Assembly: GCF_963576675.1 (NCBI RefSeq) | Contig: NC_088918.1 | Coordinates: 59,601,501 to 59,665,500 of the forward strand | Length of the DNA: 64,000 nucleotides | Source: Euphorbia lathyris | Lineage: Eukaryota; Streptophyta; Magnoliopsida; Malpighiales; Euphorbiaceae | Direction of reading: 5' to 3' | In this document: positions 23,316 to 34,980 of the stretch, one piece after another | Numbering within the stretch: the stretch's first letter is position 1 | How the letters are laid out: each line of letters begins with the position of its first letter | Notes under the pieces: generated by a model | Told to the model about the DNA's origin: nothing | What the model saw: only the letters and a program-made list of their open reading frames with translations | The model's database searches: none | Translations under genes and position numbers: made by a program

Positions 23316-24261
23316 TAGACCTAGTTCGACCTAAAAACCTAATTTCCCCAATTTCCTTCCTATTTTAACCCCCCAACCCCTATTTTAGGAAGGGGACTGA
23401 AATTCACAAAAAAAGAGGGAAATCTCTATCAAAATCATTTAAGTCCAGAGGTAAAAACCACCCAAATTCTACCAAAATAATTTAAGTTATGTTTACAACT
23501 CTTAAACGTGTTAATCAGTAATCTGTTCTTCATCATTTTCTAAAAATCCTACAACCTTGATAAGGTTTATAAGGAAACAAATATTGTCTGCAATGTACAT
23601 TTTTCTTAATTTTTGTAGCCTTTTGGCTTTCAATGGAGACGGTTAAGCATAAATTTATATTTATGTTTGATTTCTCTAACTAAATTAACTTTAATTTAAT
23701 TGATGTTTTTACTAGTTAAATCTATCGATTAATTAGTGGAGACGATGATTTGGGTTTAAGAAACGAACCTTGGTGGAATAATCTCCATTATTCCATAATT
23801 CGGGTGTTTCCCCAATAGTCAATAGCCAATTTCTAAATTTAGTCTTTTATATTTGACTTCTATTTGATTAAGGGTGTGTTTGGTTGGGTATAAAAACACT
23901 GAGAAATCGGAATGTGAATGTGAATGTGAATGAGTTATTTCCATTTAAAGTGTTTGTTTAGTCAAATTTAATTATGGAATGAGAATGTGATTCCTATTAA
24001 TAAGGTAATCATTTATTCTCTCCCTAATATATATTAATCAAAATTGATTCCAAGGGAATCAAAATTAAGAAACAGTTTGTTTTTCCTTTTCCTTTCTTAC
24101 TCCCACTCATATGATTGAGAGTTTGTTTTTTTTTTTTTTAATAATTTAATTCATTTCATTTTTTTATATTACTTAACATTTTTGTATATAGTTTTTTTTT
24201 TCTAGTTAATACCATATCAAATCAAATTCATATTGATAATTATTAAGGATTATTTTATTAA

Positions 24262-25540
24262 GGGTAAATTCCAAAAACAACCCCTGTGGTTTAGTGTTGT
24301 TCAAAAAAAAACCCCTGTGGTTTGTTTTTACCAAAAAAAAGGACCGTGTTATACACCGTTACACGAATTAAGAAAAATGACTTAACACCGTTAAATGTGA
24401 TGACGTGGCAAGGGGTAAAACTGTCCAAATTAAAATAAAAAAAGAAAAAAAGAAAATAATAAAAAGAAAATTAGAATAAATAAAAAAAAATCTTGGGGCC
24501 ACCATTTTCTTCTTCTTCTCTCTTCTTCTCTCTTCCTGGTATTTTCTTCTTCTTCTCCATTCTTCTTCTCTCTTCTTCTCTCTTCCTCGGTATTTTCTTC
24601 TTCTTCATCGGAGAAGCTTATAACACTGCCAAAACTAATTGCTCTAACGTCCTCGGTGATTCTCAAATCTCCGATCAAATTGTTCATTCGTTTACCGATT
24701 ATACAGTTCTGAATAATCGAACTGATGGTTGGAAATGAGTTTCTTCTGGCATCAGAAATGGAATGAAACATGTACAAATAGCGGTTACACTTGAGAAACT
24801 CTGTACAATGGAATGAAATTTTTGATTCTCCTGATATCGCAAGCCACCATGAAAGTTGCAAAGTGTTTCATTGTTTACAAGAAGATACTCATGTTTTATT
24901 TCCGTAATTGTATTTCATGATTTTCCTTAATTTTGTGTTTCCTCATTTTTAAAATTTGAGAATTCTTCTGAAACCTCAAATGGCCGGAGCAGTGCGTGAC
25001 ATTTTCTGTGAGAGATTCTGTTGCAAATTATGAAATTTTACTGGGTTGATTTCAAAATATCAAAACAGACTGGGTTCAATGAGTAATTCGTTGAAGATGT
25101 GCATAATACTAATTTCCAACCCTCACTCTCAGAGGACCATTCCCATCCTCGGCGACGCTGTTTCCGTCTTCCTCAGATTCATCTACGCGACGCTGTTTCC
25201 GTCTTCCTCAGATTCATCTACTCCTAAAGGCTAAATATATTGCTGTTAGATTTAGAAATATTCAAATAGGAGGAGGAGAATAAGGAGAAGGAGAAGAAGA
25301 AGATCTGTAGAAGAAGAAGAAGAAGGTTAGGAGAAGAAGAAGAAGATCTGTAAAAGAAGAAGAAGAAAAAAAAATTGGACAGTTTTACCCCTTGCCACAT
25401 CATCACATTTAACGGTGTTAAGTCATTTTCCTTAATTCGTGTAACGGCGTATAACACGGTCCTTTTTTTTGGTAAAAACAAACCACATGGGTTTTTTTTG
25501 AACAACACTAAACCACAGGGGTTATTTTTGGAATTTACCC
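24262..25540. mobile_element. Mutator-type TIR element (Pack-MULE candidate)
   Basis: The 1,279-bp element has TIRs of about 170 bp (GGGTAAATTCCAAAAA at the left, TTTTTGGAATTTACCC at the right) and perfect 9-bp TSDs TTTTATTAA (24253-24261, 25541-25549). Long TIRs with a 9-bp TSD are diagnostic of Mutator-like elements. The interior has no transposase. It holds a (TTC)n tract on the left and an (AAG)n tract on the right, both extending the inverted arms. Between them lies single-copy-looking, more balanced sequence including a 35-bp tandem repeat (25152-25186 and 25187-25221). An ORF at 24493-24738 reads out of the TIR into this interior. Confidence 0.85.
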
Positions 25541-25652
25541 TTTTATTAATAATATTTTTTTTAATATTTTATATAATAAAAATTAAATTTTATTTTTCAT
25601 GTTTGTTTTTTTTTTGGTAGGAAGGGAAAGGAAAACAAACAAAAAACAAAAC

Positions 25653-28600
25653 CTAACCCGGGATCAGTCTAGGAAGGCTGACCCCAACCCTATCCTCAAG
25701 AAGGGTAGACAAAAGAAAAGAAGGAGGAACAGAAAGGGTAGAAACACCTAACATCCCCCCATGCCCAGCGGCAGCCAAACGGTCCGCCACACGGTTTTGC
25801 TCCCTGAAAATATGGGAGAAATTAAGAACATCAAAGGCCGGACGGAGCCTCAAAATAGCTTTGATCAGATTCCGGCTGTTCATGCAAAGGGCCTGGCCCT
25901 CAGAGATCCTTTTGATAGCCATCAAATTATCAGATTCCACCAAAAGCCTCTTAATACCCATACGAATGGCCAGTTTAATTCCTGATAGAATACCCCAGAG
26001 CTCAGCAGAAAAAGATGAGCCCATCCCCAAGTTGTGAGTAAACCCAGCCAGCCAAGCGCCACTAGCATCCCGAAGAACTCCACCAGCAGTAATTCTACCA
26101 TCACTAAGGCATGAGCCATCCGTATTCAGCTTCACAATCCCTTCTGCAGGCCTATTCCAACTAATCAAATGGACCACTTTATCTGGAGAAGGTCTAACAA
26201 GTGGTTCTCCTTCAAAGCTATCTAAAATAACCGAGAGCTTTTTAGAGAAGAAGCCCAGTACGTCAGGGATAGAGGTAAACTTCTCAGCAAATAACTCTTC
26301 ATTCCTCCACTTCCAAATTTGGTGACAGATAATAGCGAAGAAAATGTCACCATGATCCATATCGGCTAATAACTTCCCACTTGCTCCTTTGGAGAACCAG
26401 TCACTTTCAGCATGGGCCATAAAGGACGGGAGGATATTGATAGGAAGAACCTTACTCCAAATCACTCTGCTTTTGGGGCAGTCCCTAAGAGCATGGCACA
26501 AGGTTTCAACATGGCCACTGCACCTACTGCATGCGCCCGAATCCGCCAAGTGCCTCCTATGTCTTTCCGCATTAGTGAGCAACCTGTCCTTTACTCCCAG
26601 CCACAGGAAACTCCTAATACGGTACGGGATTTTACTGCCCCAGATATACTTCCAGATATCCAAGGGCGGCTCGTCCCTGAAAGGGAGGAAGGCTTCATAG
26701 GCCGACTTACATGAATAAGCACCGTTGTTAGTCAGGGCCCAACAATGCTTGTCCTTATCTTCCTCATGATTACTAATTTTGATACCTCTTATCTTCAGGA
26801 GAATATCCAGGTTCAAGAAGGTATCAAATTTTGACCAGATCCAATCACCTTCAAAGTTCACCACATCGGCAATTTTCCAGCAAAGGGTATAATCCGGAGG
26901 AGGGGAGTTACACACTTCAATAAGTGGTTTGTCACCAATCCATGTATCATACCAGAAACTGATGGACTGACCATTCCCCACCTCCAGGCCAACTCCCGTG
27001 CAAAACTCTGCAAACACAGCATTAAGCCCTTTCCAGAGGAATGAACAACTGACAACTCTCTCTTTAGGGCCACCAAAAACTTTATCTTTCCGATATTTAC
27101 CACAGAGAAGACGAACCCAAAGAGAGGCAGGGCATTGCCACATCCTCTAGAGAAGTTTCATCAATAGGACCTTGTTATTATCCTTAGCTTGTCTGATGCC
27201 AAGGCCCCCTTTGCTCTTAGGTTTGCAGACCTCTTTCCAAGGAACCAGGTGAACCTTCCTCCCACTCCCAGATTCTCCCCAAAGGAACCGCCGGTTGATT
27301 TTGTCAAGATCTTTGAGAACCGGATCAGGGAGCTTACAGGCTTGCATGATATGGTTTGGAGCCGCACAATTGACAGACTGGATTAAGGTAAGGCGACCAG
27401 CAAGAGAAAGGGAGTTGGCCTTCCAACTAGCACACAAACCGTTAGCTTTATCCAGGGTATCCTTAAAAGAAGCTTTAGAGACTCTGTCACTATGAAGAGG
27501 AACCCCAAGATACTTACCCAAGGACTGCGTAAGGGGAACACCGGACAGATTACTCAATCTTCTGCTCAGGTTAATATTCATGTTTTTAGAGCAAAGCGTC
27601 CGAGACTTTTGGATATTAATCTTCTGGCCAGAAGCCGTGCAGAAACAATTAAGAATATCCATCACCACACTAATTTGATCCTCAGACCCTTCAACGAAAA
27701 GCATCACATCATCAGCAAAGAATAAGTGGGTGATAGGAGGGCAATGTTTATTAATGGAGACAGGGTGGAGAAGGCCCTTGCTGACCGCCTCCTGGATCAG
27801 ATGAGACAACCTTTCCATGGCAATAACAAACAGGAAGGGGCTCATCGGATCACCTTGGCGAATTCCCCTGGAGGGACTAAACTCTTCAGACATATCTCCA
27901 TTAATCATAACCTGGAAAGTAGGAGAAGAAATGCAGTTCTCAATTAGCTTCCTCCAGGAATCAGGGATACCAGCTTTGAGCAGACTATCCAACAAAAAAA
28001 CTCCAGTTCAAGCGATCATAGGCTTTTTCTAAGTCCAGTTTGAGAGCCACAATCCCTTTCCTACCTTTCTTAATCTTCATAGAATGGACCATCTCCTGGG
28101 CAATAACGATATTATCCATCATTTGTCTACCCGGAACAAAACTCCCTTGATTCTGGCTAATAATATGCGGGAGAATACGCGTGATTCTATTAGCCACAAT
28201 CTTGGTGATAGCTTTGTAAAGCACATTGCAAAGACTGATAGGCCTCAACTGAAGAAAGGAGGAAGGCTTATCAACTTTCGGGATCAGAACTATGAGGGTT
28301 TTATTAACCAGCCTAATATCTTTAGATCCACCAAAAACACCCAACACAAAGTTGTAAATACCTTCCTTAACAATGTCCCAGTGTTTATGGTAGAAACTAG
28401 CAGGAATACCATCAATCCCTGGAGCTTTAGTGGATCCGATACTGGAGAAAGCCTGGTCGATTTCTTTCAGGTTAATAGGCTGGAAAGCTTCCTTAATGAC
28501 CTCCTCCCTTAATCTGGGAAAGGAAATTCCAGAGTGGGCGCACTCTAAATCCACAACCTCCTCTTTAAAGAGGTCTTTGTAGAAATCGAGGGCAGCCCGC

Positions 28601-29754
28601 CGGATATCTTCTTCCTCAAAAATCCAACCACCATTGGAATCTTTAATGGCATCGATCCTGTTCCTCTGTCTCCTGATAATCGTCGAAAGGTGGAAAAACT
28701 TGGTATTACGGTCTCCATCCCTAATCCAAGCCTTCCTAGATTTCTGGAACCAAAGAAGCTCTTCCTGTCTAAGAACAGCCTCCAACTCGTTTTGAAGAGA
28801 TTTAAGATGACAGTTAAGATTGTGATCAAAATGGGATTCTAAACAACGTTGAGTGCCTTCCATCATTCTCAACAGAATGTTCTTTCTTCTTATAATGTGA
28901 CCAAAGGTGTTTTTATTCCACCCTTCCACATTCCTCCTGAAACCCTCAGCAGCACGGAGAACATCAGAGTGGGGATGCCAATTATCTCTGACAAAGTTCT
29001 TAAAATCAGGATGAGCATCCCAGGCAATAAGATACCTGAAGGGTCTGTTTCCTTTAATCCGATTACCTTTAACTGTTTTAATTAGGATAGGACAATGGTC
29101 AGAATGACGGAAAGGGAGGTTAAGCACTTTAACCTCAGGAAATCTATAGATAGCAGCAGTATTAGCATAGACTTTATCTAAACGAACAAACACATTATTC
29201 CTTTTCCAGGTAAACTTATGACCAGCGGCTCCCAGGTCAGATAACCCGCACAAATCCATACTCTGCCTGTGATTGAGGCACCGATTCACATAATGATTAC
29301 CCCCTCCTCTTTGGTCACTCATAAGGGCAATGTCATTAAAGTCCCCAGCTACCATCCAAGCATCCCTCATACTAGAACTGATATTATAAAGGATCTCCCA
29401 CAGCCTCCTCCGGTTAGAAAACACAGGATCGGCATACACCCAGGTGACAAAGAAAGGACTGTTTCCAAGGCAACCAACTTTACAGTGGATAAACTGACTA
29501 TCCATCCTGATAATGTCAATATTAACTTGACCTGGCTTCCAAAAAAGCCAAATCCCCCCAGCTCGACCAGTAGCTTCCAATCTGACACACTTCCAGTTCT
29601 TAAATTTACTAATAACTTCATCTGCTTTGGACCCACTGACCTTGGTCTCCAGAAGGGCAAAACAAGAAGGATTAAATTGCTTAATAAGATCATTAACATG
29701 GATGCGGGTAGCCTTACTAGCCGCACCTCTAACATTCCAAACGAAGAAGTCCAT
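25653..29754 (-). pseudogene. LINE ORF2: endonuclease-RT-RNase H, two lesions
   Basis: This is the LINE replicative protein, with an N-terminal apurinic-type endonuclease (NVRGAASK, LLETKV, AGDFNDI, SDHCPI blocks) and then a reverse transcriptase (APGIDGIPASFYHKHW, LKLDLEKAYDR, RQGDPMSPFLFVIAMERL, FFADDVMLF with catalytic DD). A zinc-binding zf-RVT region (PYRIRSFLWL) and a C-terminal RNase H (KLNTDGSC, AELWGI, VESDNL, NRVADRLA) follow. It starts at the ATG at 29754, 35 nt after ORF1. A one-base insertion in a T-run near 27992-27998 shifts the frame right after the DLEKAYDR motif. An in-frame TAG sits at 27147-27149. Otherwise the reading frame is open, so this is a recently disabled copy. 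Confidence 0.92.
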
Positions 29755-29788
29755 CAGAGAGGAGAACTACTGACTCGAGACCAAACCT

Positions 29789-31795
29789 CTAGATGAGGTA
29801 TTTATTCGGGGCTCCAAAGAGCCTAGAAGAGGAACCTGAAGGTCCCCTTTTAACCCAAGAACCCCCAAGATTAAGGTTCTTTTTAGGTTTGGCTTTGGGT
29901 TTCTTAATATTAAAATTCTTAATTCTCATAGCCTTTCCAATAGGAACATCAAAAAGAGGATTCGAACTACTAACCTCTTTCGTCAACCCTTTTCCTGACG
30001 AGGGGACAGCCTGGAGACTCCCTTTGTTAACCATTGTAGAAACAAAAAGGGGGTTAATAGAGTCACCTAGCAAGGAGGCAGGCTCAGCTGTTTCCAGGTC
30101 CGACAAACCAGACTCCCCAGGTCCTATAGCAGGACCTATCTCATGTCCTTCCTCCATCGCCAAGACCCCAAACCTCGAACCTGAATCAACAGTTGAGACA
30201 TTACTAGTCTCATTACCCTTTATCCTCTCAGGAACCTTGTCCTTAGTCTCAGAACTAATATGGAGAGAGGAAATCTCTTTGTTGATGTCAGGAGAGGGAC
30301 TCCTAACAACATTAGCATTTGGTCTCCTCTTATTCGATCTTTTGGCAAGCATCCATGGGCCAAAATTCCTTCCATCACCCTGATTATCAACAACACTACT
30401 AGTGGAAGGAGCTTCCTTTTCCTCCACCACCTTTCTCAACTGTGGACAGCCATCATAAGTATGGCCAAACATGCCACATTCATAGCAAATATTATGAAGG
30501 CCTTCATATTCAATGTGGAAAATTTTATTTTTAACGCAGAACTTAGACAGAAGCGGTTTAGCAAGATCAATATCAATACAAACCCTGGCAAACTTGCCTC
30601 TTACTGCCCCAATGGTAGTCTTATCAACATGATGAACCATCCCAACCAGGCCACCAATCTTATTCAAGAATCTTTCATTGTAGTACTCCATAGGCAGGCC
30701 TGGAAATCTGACCCAGGTAAGGATCCTTTTTACAGAGCAATCATGTGGATTAAAATTTGGGACCCATGGCCTCAATGCCAACACATGGTTGGAAATAATA
30801 TACGGTCCGCCATTCACCACCATGTTGAAATCCTCAGCACTTGTGAACTTGATTACATAGTAATCATTTTCAAGATCTATAATGGTAATTTTCCCTTTCT
30901 TACCCCATTGTGCTCGAATCCTCTGAGCAAAGTAATTGAATCCAATCCTCTTACCAAGGACCGTGACTATCAAAGCTAATTTCCACTTTGATCTGAGAAA
31001 ACGCTTATCCTCAGAAGACAGACGGATCACCGGGCAAAGCGGGTCATCAAGCTCTCCATCTTCAGCATCAGAATCGGAGAAAAACTCATCTGAGACATCC
31101 TTAAAAGAGAGCTCATCCTGCATAGGCTCCTCCTCAATAACCCCTAACACCTTATCTCTCCAAGATGCTTTCCCTATCTCATTATCCGCATTAGAATTCT
31201 TCCCCAAATTATTCAGATTAGGATTATTCACCAAATTATTCAGATTAGGATTATTTATTGAATTCGTTTGAATATTAGAATCCAGGTTAGAATTATGTCT
31301 AAAAAAGTTTGGGTCCATAGCCCCTTGAGTTAACAAAGAAGTCTTCGGGGTCCCAATCATCTCCCCAACCCCTTCCACCGAGGACACCCCCAACTCCTTT
31401 GCCCTAACCCCTCTCCGATCCCCATCGCCTACCCTATCCGACCCTAGGTCTTGCCCCTTACTACCCAGACAATTCGGATCTAACAAATCCGCAGCAATCG
31501 CCGCTAGCGCCGACAACCCACCCCCGTAACATCCTAGATCCACACCTGAACCGCCTGGATCCCTCACCTGCGTCGACTCCTTCCCTCCGGTGGCAGCCAA
31601 AGGGGCCGATACCACCTCCTCCGTGATTGCCGGCCGCCCTCTATCCCTGCTCCTCTCCCTCTGCCTTTCCTCACTCCGACGCCTCCCGCCTGATAACGAA
31701 ACCGAACTCACATCCCCCTCCGACACCTCTCCCTCCGATCGCGGATCCAAACCCCTCGCCCTCCCAGAAGACCGATCACCAGATCCCTGCCCCAT
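29789..31795 (-). CDS. LINE ORF1: gag-like RNA-binding protein
   Basis: This uninterrupted ORF of about 668 residues, from the first in-frame ATG at 31795, encodes the LINE ribonucleoprotein partner. The first 200 residues are low-complexity, rich in Ser, Arg, Gly, Asn and Asp with repeated NPNLNNL units. Then comes a DUF4283-type domain (RSKWKLALIVTVLG through FARVCIDIDLAKPLL). A CX2CX4HX4C zinc knuckle (CYECGMFGHTYDGC) and a basic C-terminus (KKPKAKPKKN) follow. The frame extends upstream to GTG codons without an ATG before the TSD. The intact frame contrasts with the two lesions in ORF2. Confidence 0.88.
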   Translation of the reverse strand: MGQGSGDRSSGRARGLDPRSEGEVSEGDVSSVSLSGGRRRSEERQRERSRDRGRPAITEEVVSAPLAATGGKESTQVRDPGGSGVDLGCYGGGLSALAAIAADLLDPNCLGSKGQDLGSDRVGDGDRRGVRAKELGVSSVEGVGEMIGTPKTSLLTQGAMDPNFFRHNSNLDSNIQTNSINNPNLNNLVNNPNLNNLGKNSNADNEIGKASWRDKVLGVIEEEPMQDELSFKDVSDEFFSDSDAEDGELDDPLCPVIRLSSEDKRFLRSKWKLALIVTVLGKRIGFNYFAQRIRAQWGKKGKITIIDLENDYYVIKFTSAEDFNMVVNGGPYIISNHVLALRPWVPNFNPHDCSVKRILTWVRFPGLPMEYYNERFLNKIGGLVGMVHHVDKTTIGAVRGKFARVCIDIDLAKPLLSKFCVKNKIFHIEYEGLHNICYECGMFGHTYDGCPQLRKVVEEKEAPSTSSVVDNQGDGRNFGPWMLAKRSNKRRPNANVVRSPSPDINKEISSLHISSETKDKVPERIKGNETSNVSTVDSGSRFGVLAMEEGHEIGPAIGPGESGLSDLETAEPASLLGDSINPLFVSTMVNKGSLQAVPSSGKGLTKEVSSSNPLFDVPIGKAMRIKNFNIKKPKAKPKKNLNLGGSWVKRGPSGSSSRLFGAPNKYLI

Positions 31796-32156
31796 ACGGC
31801 CGTCATCACCCCCCAGCACACCCGTCGCCCTCTTCGCCCTAATTTTTCATGTTTGTTAATTATTAATAGTTTTTATTTTTTTATTTACATGTTAAATATA
31901 TTATTATCTAATTAATTTTAATTTTGTCGCATTCGATTCTGATTCCAAAATTTGAACCAAACACTTGTAAAAGTAATTGAATTCTGATTCCAAATTAAAC
32001 CAAACAAAAGAAATGAATAGGCATTCTGATTCTGATTTCGTAACATTCTGATTCCGATTCCAATTCTGATTTTTGAAGTTTGAACCAAACACCTCATAAG
32101 TTCGTTAATAATATTACAAGTTAGTATTATTAATCTTAGAATGATGAATTGTGTAT

Positions 32157-34763
32157 GTTACAATGAATTGGGTATGGTACTTATTCCTGCAAATCTGCTT
32201 TTGAAGCTTTCAGTCTTAACTTTGATACCCCTCCTTCAATCTCTTGGAAGAATATTTGGACCTTAAAAGTGTTGGTCTCGTATGATTAGTTCCAAGGGGG
32301 GGGGGGGGTTAGGAACTAATATAAGTTTTTCGCTTAATTATGCTGACTTAAGATAATCCTTCTTTAACTTAGTTCAGGTCAGCACGACCGAGAAGTGTAA
32401 GACAGCTTTAGTCAGATATTGACTAGAACTATTTTAATCGTGAGTTGGGAATTAACACTTGAGGTCAGCTTCCAACTCAGCACCAAGATTACTCAGTGTC
32501 AGCTTGTACAATTTATATCCTGAGCAATTTAATCGAGCAACACATATATAGATATATTGAGAGAGAGTTAGAAATTACTCAGCACGACTTATCCTGGTTC
32601 GGCCTCTCCGCCTACGTCCAGTCCCCAGAATCCCTCTGGGCTTTTTCAATCCAATACCAAGCTCTTTAAAGGTAAAGCACAAACCGTTTACAAGGCAGTT
32701 GAATATGCAAGAGTACCTTCCTCTATTCGTCTACTAAACTCCTACTAAGTGCTATAACCGAACACCTAGATTTCTCTACCTTTGAGTACTTAAAACCGAG
32801 TACTCAGCACCACTCTCTCAATTTTACAATTGATACAAACTTGTTCTTTCTAAATGAAGAACACTTTAGATGATTACAAAATCAATCTAGCTTTTACATA
32901 GAAATGGAAGTTTGGTGTAAGATCTTTTTCTTATTTGAATGTGCTTTGTATTTTTCTCTTTTTGTATATTAGCAATCGACAAAGGATCCAAGAATGAACT
33001 TGTCCTTTTATAGTTGAGGTCTGAAGCTGTAATGATTTGAATCTGGAATTATCCGTTGGATTCAAACGGCTTTTTCTTGCGACACGTTCTGATCAACTTC
33101 AGATTTGCAGGCCAATCCTGTCGACTGAATTCCACAGGCGTCAGGCTTGTCTTCTTCCCGCAGATGTGTCTTCTAGTGCCAGTTCGTCTTTTAGCTAACG
33201 GACAGTTGACCCATGCATCTCAAAATTGACTCTGTGCGTAATTCCAAGGTTTCTATTATTGGTGCAGACAGTTGTCGGATCTTATCTTTTAGCAAACGGA
33301 TCATTCGCGCTGTCCTGACGAACACTCAGCTTGACTTTATTGACGTTGCTTTTGTTCTGTGTTCCTGAGTTACTCTTACTCAGCTTCCGTGGTCAGCTTC
33401 GTCTGCAAGCATTAGCTTAGAGGAAGACTTCTTCTTCTTTGATACTGAGTTGCGTTCCATTCAGCTTCTTTGGTCAGCTTCATCTTTAAGTATTTGTTCT
33501 GAAGATAACTTTTCTTCCATTACGCTGAGTTCACTTCACTCAGCTTGTGCTATGTTCTCATGCTGACTTCGTCCTATCTTACTTTTTGATTCTGTTTTCA
33601 TTTATACTTATACTCAACATTGAACAAACATATTAGTACAATTAAATTAAAGCACTTAAATTTAATTGCCTCTTAATCATGGATTAACTTAAATAATTTT
33701 GTCAAATCAAAATCATGTGGAAAGGTGTTTCAACAAAAAGTTCCTTATCGCATTAGGAGCTTCCTATGGCTTAGCGCAAAGAATAGGTTGCTTACTAATG
33801 TGGAAAGGAAGAGACGCCATTTAGTTGAGGCAGATATTTTTTGTAGGTGCAAAGTTCAGGTAGAAACCATTTGTCATGTTCTTAGGGATTGTGAGAAGAG
33901 TAAGAATGTGTGGAAGAAAGTGATTCCGAGCCAGTTGCTACCTAACTTCTTCGCCCACTCTAAAAACGATTGGTTGTTAAATGGTGTTAATGGTTTGTTA
34001 TTGCCTTAGATGGAGCATGGTGCTATCATCTTTACCGTTGTCTGTCACCAGCTTTGGCAGTGGAGGAATACTGAGGTGTTTGGAGAAAAATCTATAGTGA
34101 TTCCTAATCTACCTGATTATTTCTCCAAGAAAATTAACACTATTATCAATAGCTTCAAAGGGGATTATTTAGCCAGTACTAGCCAGAGATCTGTTGAGCA
34201 TCTTTTGGGTTGGAGTAGACCGGGGGAAGGGATTGCGAAATTAAATACCGATGGCTTGTGTCTTGTGGATGGCAGAATTGCGGCTGGAGGGGTTCTGAAA
34301 GATGCTGGGGGCAATTGGGTGTCTGACTTTACTCAAAATCTGGGGATGGGCTCTTCCTTTTCTGTTGAGCTCTGGGGTATCTTCTCTGGACTTAGATTGG
34401 CCATTGACCTGGCGCTGAAAAGGCTCCTCGTGGATTCTGACAACCTTGAAGCAGTTAATATGATTGCTAACAACAAGACTATGTGTTTGAGTAGCCAAAA
34501 CCTTGTTAAAGAGATCAGAAGATTGTGTTCTTCTTTTGATACCACCTCCTTTTGTCACGTGTACAGGGAGCAGAATAGGGTGGCTAATCGCCTTGCTGCG
34601 GAGGACCATGAAAGGATGTCGGGAATTTCAACCTTCTCTTCTCCTCCGAACTTCCTTTGTTCGATTCTGTCTGATGATCGGGTGGGGGTTAGCTTCCCTA
34701 GGCTAATCCCGAGTTAGGTGTTGGTTTTTGTTGTTTTTTCTTTCTCTTTCCTACAAAAAAATA
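32157..34763 (+). pseudogene. Inverted, 5'-truncated LINE copy (RNase H end)
   Basis: This plus-strand copy belongs to the same L1-type family as 25608-31841 but is truncated to the end of ORF2. It starts in a block matching YSCKSAFEAF, is broken by a solo LTR (32270-33735), and continues PYRIRSFLWLSAKNRLLTN, then KLNTDGLC, SVELWGIFSG, VDSDNLEAVN and NRVANRLAAE to a stop at 34717. An in-frame TAG at 34007-34009 splits the RNase H half. Its TSDs are AGAATGATGAATTGTGTAT (32138-32156) and AGAATGATGAATTGGGTAT (34764-34782), one mismatch in 19. A short A-rich tail precedes the right TSD. Confidence 0.88.
32270..33735 (-). repeat. Solo LTR related to Copia-B
   Basis: The 1,466-bp segment runs TGTTGG...CAACA and is flanked by perfect 5-bp TSDs AAAAG (32265-32269, 33736-33740). 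Its right end (CATGTGGAAAGGTGTTTCAACA) is the reverse complement of the start of the Copia-B LTR, and its left end matches the Copia-B LTR end in inverse orientation, so it belongs to the same or a sister family on the minus strand. No internal sequence remains, as expected after LTR-LTR recombination. It contains a run of 12-13 G near 32297. It interrupts the LINE copy cleanly. Confidence 0.9.
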
Positions 34764-34835
34764 AGAATGATGAATTGGGTATAAGTGTGTCTTAGTGAGA
34801 TTTAATCTCGTCTTGACCGTCTAGATTCCATGAGT

Positions 34836-34980
34836 TCATAACTTTCTATTCTATTTACATTAATCCATGATTTTGGACTTTCTATTTTATTCACTTTAGT
34901 CTCTAATTTGGAAGTTTCTATTTTATTCATTTTAGTCCATTATTTAGAACTTTCTGTTTTATTTACTTTGGTCCATGTAA
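34836..34980. repeat. Degenerate tandem repeat, about 43-bp unit
   Basis: Three to four degraded copies of a unit like 'gga(c)tttctattttattcactttagtcc' follow each other. The rest of 34783-35784 is AT-rich sequence I cannot assign to any element. Confidence 0.6.

Larger units (their letters stand above)
25608..31841 (-). mobile_element. Full-length L1-type LINE
   Basis: A 6.2-kb minus-strand LINE is bounded by perfect 16-bp TSDs ATTTTTCATGTTTGTT (25592-25607, 31842-31857). A poly(A) tail of about 8-10 nt shows as a T-run at 25606-25615. It carries ORF1 (29789-31795) and ORF2 (25653-29754) separated by about 35 nt. Only about 46 bp precede the first ORF1 ATG, so slight 5' truncation is possible. 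ORF2 has one frameshift and one stop, ORF1 none. It sits 67 bp from the Mutator-type element. Confidence 0.92.
23872..32096. mobile_element. Possible Tourist-like element carrying MULE and LINE
   Basis: GGGTGTGTTTGGTT at 23872 has an inverted partner AACCAAACACCT ending at 32094, and both sides are bordered by TAA (23869-23871, 32097-32099). Subterminal sequence has repeated 'gaatgtgaatg' on the left and 'cattctgattc' on the right. Without its nested MULE-type element and LINE it would be about 700 bp. The TIR match is short, so this is a tentative reading. Confidence 0.4.

Noticed and set aside
29269..31859. Plus-strand ORFs opposite the LINE
   Set aside because: Antisense shadows of LINE ORF1 and ORF2, which have clear domains on the minus strand.
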